Source: Actinomycetes bacterium (GTDB lineage: Bacteria; Actinomycetota; Acidimicrobiia; Acidimicrobiales; RAAP-2). Taken from it: a stretch of 9,910 nucleotides of DNA. The position numbers and the translations under genes were made by a program. The stretch lies in the NCBI GenBank assembly GCA_021807655.1, contig JAKBCT010000026.1:1-9910 (forward strand), read 5' to 3'. The notes beneath the pieces were generated by a model. That model ran no database searches, had not been told where the DNA came from, and worked only from the letters and a program-made list of their open reading frames with translations. Below, one piece after another: positions 1 to 6,516 of this stretch (position 1 is its first letter; each line of letters opens with the position of its first letter).

Positions 1-455
1 CGATGTTCGCGCGCTTCGACATGGGCGCAGCCGCCCGGGCCGAGCTCGCCGAGTGTCCAGGTCACGGCGAGCGCTTCGTCGTGGTCTCGCGAACCGTTCC
101 AGGCTTTAAGGATCTCGCGGTGGCCGCCCTAAACCTGATTCAACGTGATGGCTGCTCAATCGTGGTGGCGCTGGGCATGCCCGGCAAGGCACCCATTGAT
201 AAGCAGTGCGCCCACGAAGCCGCACTTGGCATCATGCAGGCTCAACTGCTGAGCGCCACCCCCATCCTCGAAGTCTTTGTCCACGAGGATGAGGCCGATG
301 ACCCGGCCGTTTTGGCCTCGGTCTTCGAAAATCGCTCGCGACGGCACGCCCGCAACGCGTACTGGATGCTTTTTGAGCCCGAGCAGCTCGCCCGACGGGC
401 CGGTCAAGGCGTGCGCCAGGGTTTCGCGGACGCCGGTCCGCTCACCACGACGTAG
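1..455 (+). CDS. ribC: Archaeal-type riboflavin synthase, 5'-truncated by window edge
   Basis: Riboflavin synthase converts two molecules of 6,7-dimethyl-8-ribityllumazine into riboflavin and the pyrimidinedione, the last step of vitamin B2 synthesis, in the cytoplasm. The 150 visible residues (reading frame from base 3) match the archaeal RibC family, which is homologous to lumazine synthase and unlike the two-domain bacterial RibE. Motifs seen: FARFDM at 2-7 (archaeal FARVDM), TVPGFKDL at 31-38, ALGMPGK at 56-62, CAHEA at 69-73, VFVHEDEA at 91-98, and the C-terminal RQGFADAGP at 138-146. The ATG at base 3 sits where archaeal proteins have an internal Thr before FARVDM, so the true start is probably about 8-10 codons upstream of the window; the total would then be near the usual ~155 residues. 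The stop is TAG at 453-455. The next gene follows in the same direction after 68 bp with its own ribosome binding site. The main alternative is a RibH-like lumazine synthase, but the motifs favour RibC. Confidence 0.88.
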   Translation, partial: MFARFDMGAAARAELAECPGHGERFVVVSRTVPGFKDLAVAALNLIQRDGCSIVVALGMPGKAPIDKQCAHEAALGIMQAQLLSATPILEVFVHEDEADDPAVLASVFENRSRRHARNAYWMLFEPEQLARRAGQGVRQGFADAGPLTTT

Positions 456-486
456 CGGGGCCCCCGAGCTCGTCCACGGGCTTCAC

Positions 487-492
487 TATGCT
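487..492 (+). promoter_or_regulatory. Possible -10 element upstream of the thiolase gene
   Basis: TATGCT lies in the 68-bp gap between the riboflavin synthase stop and the thiolase start. A transcript starting about 7 nt downstream would carry a leader of roughly 25 nt that includes the AGGAGG ribosome binding site. No convincing -35 hexamer is visible 16-18 bp upstream, so this is a weak call, and the thiolase could also be read from an upstream promoter. Confidence 0.3.
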
Positions 493-513
493 CGCCAAGG
501 TCAGTACGTTCCG

Positions 514-519
514 AGGAGG
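514..519 (+). promoter_or_regulatory. Ribosome binding site of the thiolase gene
   Basis: AGGAGG, 4 nt before the ATG at 524, is a near-consensus Shine-Dalgarno sequence. It settles the start at 524 rather than the in-frame ATG at 488, which has no such site and would add twelve residues not expected at a thiolase N-terminus. Confidence 0.85.
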
Positions 520-523
520 ATCC

Positions 524-1732
524 ATGCCCGAAGCCGTCATCGTCGCAACTGGCCGTACGCCGATCGGTCGCGCCTTCAAGGGATCCCTGGTCGACCTGCG
601 TCCGGACGACCTCGCCGCGCTCGTCGTGCGCGAAGTGCTCGCCAAGGTTCCCCAACTCGATCCCGCGACGATCGACGACCTCATGCTCGGTTGCGGCCAA
701 CCGGCCGGCGAGTCCGGTTTTAACATCGCTCGAGTCGTTGCCGTACTGGCGGGGCTCGACGCGGTACCCGGGGTCACGGTCAACCGTTACTGCTCGTCGT
801 CGCTCCAGACCATCCGTATGGCGGCGCACGCGATCCGCGCCGGCGAGGGCGACATCTTCATCGCCGCCGGTGTCGAGACCGTCTCGCGATTCCCCAACGG
901 CGCCTCGGACATCGCCAAGGCGATGAACCCGCTCTTCGACGCCGCCGTGGCGCGAAGTGCGGCGCGGTCCGCCGCGGCCGGCGAGCCGTGGTCCGCGGCC
1001 GCGGGATTGCCCGACGTCTACATCGCCATGGGCCAAACGGCGGAGAACGTCGCGGAATTTGAACACGTCTCGCGAGCCGAGATGGACGAGTTCGCGTTAC
1101 GCAGCCAGGAGTTGGCCGTCGCCAGCCAGCGCAACGGCTTCTTCGAACGTGAGATAGTCCCGGTGACGCTACCTGACGGTCGCGTCGTGGCCACCGACGA
1201 CGGCCCCCGTCCCGAGACGACCAGGGAGAAGTTGGCCAGTCTCCCACCGGTCTTCCGTGAGGGGGGCACGGTGACCGCGGGCAACGCGTGTCCCCTCAAC
1301 GATGGCGCCGCCGCCGTGATCGTCATGAGCGATACCCGGGCCCAACAACTCGGTGTCAGGCCACTCGCGCGCATCGTGTCAAGCGGCGTGACGGCACTGA
1401 ACCCCGAGATCATGGGCCTCGGGCCAGTCGAATCGAGCCGCCAGGCGCTGGCGCGCGCCGGCCTGACGATCGATGACATCGACCTCGTCGAGATCAATGA
1501 GGCCTTCGCCGCCCAGGTGATTCCCAGCGCGAAGCACCTGGGCGTCGCGTGGGACAAGCTCAACGTCAACGGTGGTGCCATCGCGCTCGGCCACCCCTTC
1601 GGCATGACCGGCGCTCGGATCATGACGACGCTGCTCAACGGTCTCGAGGACCGTGACCAGCGTTACGGACTCGAGACGATGTGCGTCGGTGGTGGTCAGG
1701 GCATGGCCATGATCGTCGAGCGGCTCGCCTAG
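524..1732 (+). CDS. Thiolase (acetyl-CoA C-acyltransferase), FadA3-like
   Basis: The 402-residue protein is a full-length thiolase. Thiolases either cleave 3-ketoacyl-CoA with CoA at the end of beta-oxidation or condense two acyl-CoAs. The nucleophilic Cys is C90 in NRYCSSS. The NEAF signature is at 325-328, the catalytic His is H357 in GHPFGMTGAR, and the second active-site Cys is C387 in CVGGGQG. The N-terminus (EAVIVATGRTPIG) is the typical first strand, and MGQTAENVA is the usual loop-domain motif. From memory, the NRYCSSSLQT segment and the start region resemble mycobacterial FadA3 more than FadA5 or biosynthetic PhaA; a degradative role is likely but not proven. No FadB-type partner lies next to it, so the substrate cannot be inferred from context. 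The start at 524 is supported by AGGAGG. The gene converges on the Trm112-like gene, and the two stop codons share the four bases CTAG. Confidence 0.93.
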   Translation: MPEAVIVATGRTPIGRAFKGSLVDLRPDDLAALVVREVLAKVPQLDPATIDDLMLGCGQPAGESGFNIARVVAVLAGLDAVPGVTVNRYCSSSLQTIRMAAHAIRAGEGDIFIAAGVETVSRFPNGASDIAKAMNPLFDAAVARSAARSAAAGEPWSAAAGLPDVYIAMGQTAENVAEFEHVSRAEMDEFALRSQELAVASQRNGFFEREIVPVTLPDGRVVATDDGPRPETTREKLASLPPVFREGGTVTAGNACPLNDGAAAVIVMSDTRAQQLGVRPLARIVSSGVTALNPEIMGLGPVESSRQALARAGLTIDDIDLVEINEAFAAQVIPSAKHLGVAWDKLNVNGGAIALGHPFGMTGARIMTTLLNGLEDRDQRYGLETMCVGGGQGMAMIVERLA

Positions 1733-1742
1733 GTAGCGGGCC
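1722..1742. terminator. Stem-loop over the convergent thiolase and Trm112-like stop codons
   Basis: GGCTCGC (1722-1728) can pair with GCGGGCC (1736-1742), seven pairs with one G-U wobble when read as + strand RNA, around a 7-nt loop that contains the thiolase TAG. On the - strand the wobble becomes an A-C mismatch, so the fold is better for the thiolase transcript. No U-tract follows, so it is not a classical intrinsic terminator. It may still protect the 3' end or stop transcription in a U-tract-independent way. Confidence 0.3.
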
Positions 1743-1959
1743 CGGTCACGCGCGCCTCGGGACTCGCGACGTAGGCGGCGTGCTCGTCGTCGGTGGCCAG
1801 TCGCGCTTCATCGGCCAGCAGCACCGGTATCGAGCCGCGCACTTCGTAGACGACGCGTCGACGCGGGTTGTACAACACGGCGTCGTTCGCGAGGTAGAGC
1901 AACGGCCCGTGATCGACCGGGTCTTCCAGCAGTTCCAGCAGAAATGGCTCGAGGGTCAT
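1729..1959 (-). CDS. Trm112/YcaR-like small protein lacking the zinc cysteines
   Basis: This 76-residue protein has the layout of the Trm112p-like (UPF0434/YcaR) family: a helical LLELLEDPVDHGPL at residues 7-20, then YNPRRRVVYEV at 30-40, then the hallmark GSIPVLLADEA at 42-52. In typical members the first motif reads CPxC and a second cysteine pair follows, forming a small zinc site. Here D13 and D16 stand where those cysteines would be, and the protein contains no cysteine at all. The ATG at 1959 overlaps the manB stop as ATGA and has a perfect AAGGAGG 4 nt upstream, so manB and this gene are translationally coupled. An upstream in-frame extension to 2079 would run through manB in another frame and is rejected. 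From memory, a Trm112-like ORF after manB is common in actinobacteria; its role there is unknown. The C-terminal tail after residue 56 is hydrophilic. Confidence 0.8.
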   Translation of the reverse strand: MTLEPFLLELLEDPVDHGPLLYLANDAVLYNPRRRVVYEVRGSIPVLLADEARLATDDEHAAYVASPEARVTGPAT

Positions 1960-3302
1960 TGGGCCTCCTTGATCATGGCGATAACCTCCTCGACGCCTCG
2001 CGCGCACGACTCGGGATCTCGCGCTTCGACGTTGACGCGCAGCAGCGGTTCGGTGTTCGAGGCACGCACGTTGAACCACCAGGAGCCAAAATCCGCACTG
2101 AGCCCATCGAGTTCATCCACGACCACGCCGTCGGCGCGCAACCGAGTGGAAATAGTCGCCACCGTCGCCGCCGGGTCGGCGACCTCGGTATTGTGCTCCC
2201 CCGACGATGCGTAACGGCGAAAGGGCGCCTGGACCTGCGACAGTGGCCGGTTCGAGGCACTGAGCAGCTCGAGCACGATCATCGCGGTAATGATGCCCGA
2301 ATCGGCGAAGTAGTTGTCTCGGTAGTAGTAGTGACCCGAGTGCTCGCCACCGAAGACGGCGTTGGTCTGCGCCATGACTTGCTTAATGTAACTGTGGCCG
2401 ACGCGGGTTCGCACACCCACGCCACCGTGTTCGGCGATGACCTCGGGCACGGCCTTGGAGCAGATCACGTTGTAGAGCACTGTCGAGCCGGGATATCGGT
2501 CCAGCAGCGCCGCCGCCACCATCGCGGTCGTCGTTGAACCGCTCATCGGCGTGCCCCGCTCATCCACCACGAAGACTCGATCGGCGTCGCCGTCGAAGGC
2601 GAGTCCGAGGTCCGCTCCCGTTGCCTGGACCCGACGCTGCAGATCGACGAGGTTGGCCGCGTTCAAGGGGTCGGCGGGATGGTTGGGAAAGGTTCCGTCA
2701 AGTTCCGCGTAGAGCACCTCGAAGTCCACCGGTAGACCCGAAAAGACTCGCGGCGCCACCAGACCACCCATGCCGTTGGCGGCGTCGGCGACGATGCGTA
2801 GTGGGCGCAGTTTCGTCGTGTCGATAAAGGAGTGCACGTGATCGACCCAGGCCGCCCACAGATCGGCCTCGACCAGGCTCGCGCGCGGACGACCGACGTG
2901 ACCGAGTCGGGCTTGCGCGGCGAGTTCGATCTCGACCAAACCCGACTGCGCGCCCACCGGACGAGCGCCGGCGAGGCAGAGCTTGATGCCGTTGTACTGG
3001 GCCGGATTGTGGGACGCCGTGAACATCGCCCCGGGCGCGTCGAGGTAACCCGACGCGAAATACAGGAGATCCGTCGAGGCGAGGCCGAGGTCTACCACCG
3101 CAACGCCCTCGGCTCGCACGCCGTCGGCGAAGGCCGCCGACAGCGAGACGCCCGAGGGTCGCATGTCGCGAGCCAGCACGAGCCGCTCGCTGCGGCAGTA
3201 CTCGGCGAAGGCCGAGCCGATTGCCCGGGCCGCGCCCTCGTCCAACTGGTCCGGATACGTGCCGCGCACGTCGTAGGCCTTGAAGATTGCGCCAGTGTCC
3301 AC
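1956..3302 (-). CDS. manB: Phosphomannomutase/phosphoglucomutase (alpha-D-phosphohexomutase)
   Basis: The 448-residue enzyme interconverts hexose-6-phosphate and hexose-1-phosphate in the cytoplasm, feeding GDP-mannose or UDP-glucose and so envelope glycans. All four family motifs are intact: TASHNP at 95-100 with phosphoserine S97, the metal loop DGDADR at 237-242, the sugar-recognition loop GGEHSGH at 318-324, and the phosphate-binding RASNTEP at 413-419. The N-terminal IFKAYDVRG at 6-14 is typical of bacterial ManB/AlgC proteins, and the length is normal. The start is GTG at 3302, with no Shine-Dalgarno but a TAGCAT hexamer 8 nt upstream, suggesting a leaderless mRNA. The stop overlaps the next ATG (ATGA). 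Whether it prefers mannose or glucose phosphates cannot be read from sequence; pmmA is an equivalent name. Confidence 0.93.
   Translation of the reverse strand: MDTGAIFKAYDVRGTYPDQLDEGAARAIGSAFAEYCRSERLVLARDMRPSGVSLSAAFADGVRAEGVAVVDLGLASTDLLYFASGYLDAPGAMFTASHNPAQYNGIKLCLAGARPVGAQSGLVEIELAAQARLGHVGRPRASLVEADLWAAWVDHVHSFIDTTKLRPLRIVADAANGMGGLVAPRVFSGLPVDFEVLYAELDGTFPNHPADPLNAANLVDLQRRVQATGADLGLAFDGDADRVFVVDERGTPMSGSTTTAMVAAALLDRYPGSTVLYNVICSKAVPEVIAEHGGVGVRTRVGHSYIKQVMAQTNAVFGGEHSGHYYYRDNYFADSGIITAMIVLELLSASNRPLSQVQAPFRRYASSGEHNTEVADPAATVATISTRLRADGVVVDELDGLSADFGSWWFNVRASNTEPLLRVNVEARDPESCARGVEEVIAMIKEAQ
1964..1970 (-). promoter_or_regulatory. Ribosome binding site of the Trm112-like gene, inside manB
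   Basis: AAGGAGG on the - strand, within the last codons of manB and 4 nt before the ATG at 1959. It fixes the start of the small gene and supports coupled translation with manB. Confidence 0.85.
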
Positions 3303-3310
3303 CGAATCCG

Positions 3311-3316
3311 ATGCTA
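3311..3316 (-). promoter_or_regulatory. -10 element of a probable leaderless manB promoter
   Basis: Read on the - strand, TAGCAT fits the TANNNT pattern and ends 8 nt before the GTG start of manB. Initiation 7-8 nt downstream would place the first base at or next to the start codon. There is no Shine-Dalgarno. The -35 position falls inside the inverted repeat at 3326-3349 and is not a consensus hexamer. Confidence 0.5.
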
Positions 3317-3325
3317 ATCGCGAGG

Positions 3326-3349
3326 CACCAGCCGCCTAGTTGGCTGGTG
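3326..3349 (-). terminator. Perfect 8-bp inverted repeat at the end of the membrane protein gene
   Basis: CACCAGCC and GGCTGGTG flank an 8-nt loop in which the TAG stop of the membrane protein gene (3338-3336) lies. As RNA it forms a perfect GC-rich hairpin ending the upstream gene, but no U-tract follows. It also covers the -35 position of the manB promoter, so it could instead, or also, be a dyad operator. Terminator is the first guess because the repeat coincides with the stop codon. Confidence 0.45.
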
Positions 3350-5762
3350 TGGCCCGTCGCCGACTACGCCGCCGGCGCCACGCCAGCCACGCCACGACGA
3401 GGCCGAGGCCAACGGTGACGTCGGTCGTGTCGTTGCCAACGGTGACCGAGGGAGTCGAACCGTAACTCAGGCGCACGTCGTGGCTCGTTGGGATGACGAC
3501 CATGAGATTCGGACTGACCCGGTAGGGACCCGTTGCCCCGCTGGCGTGCCAGCGTGGATAGTACGAGATCTTTACCAGGGTTGGGACACCGAGCGTGTTG
3601 ACGTGAAACGAGATGGCCTGGGTCTCGACGACGACGTGGCTGACGATCTCAGCTGGGAGGTGGGTAGTGGCGCGAATGGCGGAGATCGTGGTCGCGCGCG
3701 GCCACGATGGCGGTCCGCTGTCGGCGGCGAGCACCGACCAGTCCGATCCACGCAGCCACCACGCCGTGTTGGCGTGCAGCCACGCGACGCGACTCGACAG
3801 CCCGTCAACCACGTTCGGTGGCGTTGACAGCCCTTGAACTAACGGACTGTTCTTGACCATATAGATACGCCACCGCACGCCCGGCGCCGGCCACGCTTTG
3901 GTTTGGGCAATGAATCGAAGCGACGGGTCGGCGTTCGCCTCCGCGACCGCCATTGGTGAAAAGGCGATGTAGTAGCGAACGCCGAGCATCTGCAGATGCG
4001 TTACGCCCTCGGAGACGTTGAGGGGCCCATACGGCAGTCCGACCTGCGGATTGCTGGGTTGGCTGCTCAATTCGGCCTGGTCGAGGAAGTGGTACGGCGT
4101 CGTCGCCGACGATTCGAAGAAGAGCCCCTCCATGGAGTCGACGCAGTTGTTCGTCCAGTACGGCAGGAGCATCAGCGCCATCGTGGTGCCAAATCGGCTC
4201 TCACTCGGTGAGTACTCCCACATCGCCCGACCACAGCCGTAGCGAGCTCCCACGCGGGCCATGGTCGTCATCAGGTCGTGGTACTCGGGCCACGCAGCCT
4301 TGCCTTGATAGCCCGAATAGTTCCACTGGGCCCAACTGGACACCTGATTACCCGATGTCGACAGCCCGAGCAACGAGGCCGACGCCGGCACGACGCCGGG
4401 AACCGTAGACGCGAGGCCGAGCACACCAACGATCAACGTCGCGGTGACGGCCCGCCGCCCCCGTAGTCGGGCGACCTCGGCGACGTCTCTGGCTTCGAAG
4501 CGAACGGCGAATGATTGATCGTCGCGTTGGGTCCCGGCGACAACGACATCGCGGGGCGGTGCGTGCAGCGGCGCGGGGGAAGCGTCCCCCGGCGGATCGT
4601 CCGACGGGGTAACGACGCGGGCGTCGTGGGTTCGAACGTGGCGCGACCATCGCGCGAGCGGATACCCGACGAGCCACCCCGCGCTCAGGTGGATCATGAT
4701 GAACCAGAACGGTACGAGCCGCTCGTTCCAGATGACTCCCTGGGGATCGAGGACGAAGGCGAGCAGCGACACCGCGCACAGGCTCACGAGCACCATGCCC
4801 AGACGGTCGCGCACCGCGAGGGCCACGACGAAGGCCACCGCGGCCATCACGATGACCCAGCGGTCACCGGCTGGCCCCCCGGCCGCGGTGTACCAGCCGA
4901 GGGTCGAAAAGATCGCGTGGAGACTCGACACGTTGTCATTGGTGTAGCCCATCGAATTGGTCAACTGTTGGCTGAACGCGAAGGGCAGGAGCCACCACGC
5001 CGTCAAGCCAAACGTCAAGAGTCCCGCCCCCAAGGCGAAGCGAAATGGTCGCGCTACGTCACCTCGATCGACGGGGCTGTAGGGATCGCCGATGCCGCGG
5101 CGCGCCAGGGTCTCGAAAATAACCATGACGCCGACGGCCCCGACAACGAAGAAGAACGGCAGCACGTGCGCGAAAAGGGTGAGTGACAGGACCACCGCGG
5201 CGAGCCAGTAGCCCCGTCCGGTGCGCATACCGCGCGCGAAGAGTCCGATCGCGACTAACGCCAGCGCCAGGGAGAGCGAGAACGCGTATTCACCGGCCAT
5301 GGTGGAAAAGAGGTTGCCGCCGTCAATCGTGAACGACGCGTCAAAGAGAAAGGGCAACGTGGCCGCGGCCAGCGCCGCGGGAACCGGGCGCGGCGCCCGA
5401 AAGAGACGTCCCAGCACGTACGCACCGACCGGCATCAGTACGGACCCGAGGATCGTCGCCAACTTGAAGGCGACCGCGGCGTTGACGACGTAGCTCGCCC
5501 AGGTCGCCAGGATGTCCGGCAGCACGAAGTAGTACGTGTACGCCGGCATGCCAGCGAACCAGCCCGGGTACCAGGGCGTTAGGTCGAAGGGGTGACCAGT
5601 GCTTCGCAGGTACGCCGGCAACGCGAGGTGGGCACCGGTGTCCCCGCCGGTTATCGTGCTCGTTGAAACGATGAGACTGGGGTGCATCGCCCAGATCGTG
5701 ACGAGGATCACCGCACCAACGACGGCGGCGTCGAGCAGCTGACCGGCCGTGAGTCGACGCAT
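3336..5762 (-). CDS. Large polytopic membrane protein, PTPS-related/GT-C-like
   Basis: The 808-residue protein has about eleven predicted transmembrane helices in its first 460 residues (for example ~10-28, ~155-175, ~241-262, ~302-338, ~350-370 and ~439-458). An extracytoplasmic domain of roughly 320 residues follows, then a last helix at ~782-796 and an Arg-rich cytoplasmic tail. The first outside loop carries GGDTGAH at 39-45, with WFAGMPAYTYYFVLP further on and GEYAFSLSLALA at 157-168. These resemble the '6-pyruvoyl-tetrahydropterin synthase-related' membrane family, which looks like GT-C glycosyltransferases; D41 is a candidate catalytic acid. ISYYPRWHA at 732-740 and YRVSPNLMVVIP at 747-758 resemble the C-terminal beta domain of YfhO-type glycan membrane proteins. 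Residues ~375-437 form a hydrophilic, probably cytoplasmic loop. C510 and C540 could form a disulfide. The ATG at 5762 overlaps the protease stop as TGATG. A role in envelope glycan transfer is an inference; the substrate is unknown. Confidence 0.8.
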   Translation of the reverse strand: MRRLTAGQLLDAAVVGAVILVTIWAMHPSLIVSTSTITGGDTGAHLALPAYLRSTGHPFDLTPWYPGWFAGMPAYTYYFVLPDILATWASYVVNAAVAFKLATILGSVLMPVGAYVLGRLFRAPRPVPAALAAATLPFLFDASFTIDGGNLFSTMAGEYAFSLSLALALVAIGLFARGMRTGRGYWLAAVVLSLTLFAHVLPFFFVVGAVGVMVIFETLARRGIGDPYSPVDRGDVARPFRFALGAGLLTFGLTAWWLLPFAFSQQLTNSMGYTNDNVSSLHAIFSTLGWYTAAGGPAGDRWVIVMAAVAFVVALAVRDRLGMVLVSLCAVSLLAFVLDPQGVIWNERLVPFWFIMIHLSAGWLVGYPLARWSRHVRTHDARVVTPSDDPPGDASPAPLHAPPRDVVVAGTQRDDQSFAVRFEARDVAEVARLRGRRAVTATLIVGVLGLASTVPGVVPASASLLGLSTSGNQVSSWAQWNYSGYQGKAAWPEYHDLMTTMARVGARYGCGRAMWEYSPSESRFGTTMALMLLPYWTNNCVDSMEGLFFESSATTPYHFLDQAELSSQPSNPQVGLPYGPLNVSEGVTHLQMLGVRYYIAFSPMAVAEANADPSLRFIAQTKAWPAPGVRWRIYMVKNSPLVQGLSTPPNVVDGLSSRVAWLHANTAWWLRGSDWSVLAADSGPPSWPRATTISAIRATTHLPAEIVSHVVVETQAISFHVNTLGVPTLVKISYYPRWHASGATGPYRVSPNLMVVIPTSHDVRLSYGSTPSVTVGNDTTDVTVGLGLVVAWLAWRRRRSRRRATPAN

Positions 5763-6502
5763 CAGTGGATTCGTTGCGCGACGACCGAAACCATCGCGAC
5801 GGCGTTGAAGGACAGGTGGGTCAGCGCACTCGGTGCCAAGCGATGGGTGCGCCACGCGACGAGGGCGAGAACGACCCCCAGGGCGGCGAGTCCAACGAAC
5901 TGCGCCGGTTCGCCGTGGGCGCCCGCGAAGACCACGGCGCTGAGCACCACGGCGGCGGGCACAACAAATCGGTGAGCGACCGAAGAACCCAGTTCCGCGA
6001 GCCCCCGAAAGATCACACCGCGGAAGAACCACTCCTCGACGACGGGGGCACCGACGGTGGTCGCCAGGGCGAGCAGGACGAACCCCGCACCGCTGGTGGC
6101 GCCAAAGAGCTTGGTCACCGGACGGTTGAAGTCGTGGAGGTGAAACGGACGATACGCCAGCGCGATCGCGAACTGGGCCACGACGCCGAGCACCACGTAT
6201 CGCCAGTCGCCCACGCGCAGTCGCCACTGGTGGGGCCACGGCCGCAGCCCGCCCACTCGCGTCGCGCCGATGATGGCCAGCACGAAACCGCACCAGAGTC
6301 CCGTGAGACTGAGGATGCCGGCCCACCACGGGTCGCGTGCCGCTGAGGCGAGGGCCGTGAAACCACCGGGGTAGTTGGTGGCCGTGGCGACGGCGGCGAC
6401 GAGGATGGACGCGCCAAGCTCGCCGACCACGAACCCGACGGCGCCGGCGAGCAACACGTAGCCCGGTCGAACGTTCGACTCGCCATCGAGCACTTCTTCC
6501 AC
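5762..6502 (-). CDS. CPBP (CAAX/Abi) family intramembrane metalloprotease
   Basis: This hydrophobic protein has several transmembrane helices and the three motifs of the CPBP/Abi family (PF02517 type, related to Rce1). Numbered from the GTG at 6502 (246 residues), they are EEWFFRG with E156, E157 and R161; FAGAH with H196; and HLSFN with H229 and N233. All expected catalytic or metal-binding positions are present, so it should be an active glutamate-dependent membrane protease; the substrate is unknown. Bacterial relatives act in peptide maturation, immunity or anti-sigma factor cleavage. The start is uncertain. GTG 6502 sits 8 nt after a TAGCGT hexamer (leaderless type). TTG 6511 has GGAAGAAGG 6 nt upstream. 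GTG 6556 would add an Arg-rich leader. The first helix begins after residue ~13 in the chosen form, so the choice does not change the fold. The stop overlaps the next ATG (TGATG). Confidence 0.85.
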   Translation of the reverse strand: MEEVLDGESNVRPGYVLLAGAVGFVVGELGASILVAAVATATNYPGGFTALASAARDPWWAGILSLTGLWCGFVLAIIGATRVGGLRPWPHQWRLRVGDWRYVVLGVVAQFAIALAYRPFHLHDFNRPVTKLFGATSGAGFVLLALATTVGAPVVEEWFFRGVIFRGLAELGSSVAHRFVVPAAVVLSAVVFAGAHGEPAQFVGLAALGVVLALVAWRTHRLAPSALTHLSFNAVAMVSVVAQRIH

Positions 6503-6510
6503 AGGGTCCA

Positions 6511-6516
6511 ACGCTA
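6511..6516 (-). promoter_or_regulatory. -10 element of a possible leaderless protease promoter
   Basis: TAGCGT on the - strand lies 8 nt before GTG 6502, the same spacing as TAGCAT before the manB GTG. It overlaps the alternative TTG start at 6511, so only one of the two readings can be the main one. No -35 consensus is seen. Confidence 0.4.

Noticed and set aside
435..462. Hairpin around the riboflavin synthase stop (GGTCCGC with GCGGGGCC)
   Set aside because: It needs a bulge, a wobble and a 13-nt loop, which is too weak to call in GC-rich sequence.
457..464. GGGGCCCC palindrome, repeated at 6557-6564 near the ftsH promoter
   Set aside because: In such GC-rich DNA one or two copies of this 8-mer are expected by chance in 10 kb, and its position relative to the two putative promoters differs.
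488..523. Longer thiolase starting at ATG 488
   Set aside because: The ATG at 524 has AGGAGG at proper distance and gives the standard thiolase N-terminus; the extension contains the ribosome binding site itself.
404..1066. 220-residue open frame opposite the thiolase
   Set aside because: Arg/Gly-rich shadow without motifs, opposite a thiolase with intact active-site residues.
1960..2079. N-terminal extension of the Trm112-like protein to 116 residues
   Set aside because: It overlaps the 3' end of manB in another frame and is Arg-rich; the ATG at 1959 has AAGGAGG and the ATGA overlap.
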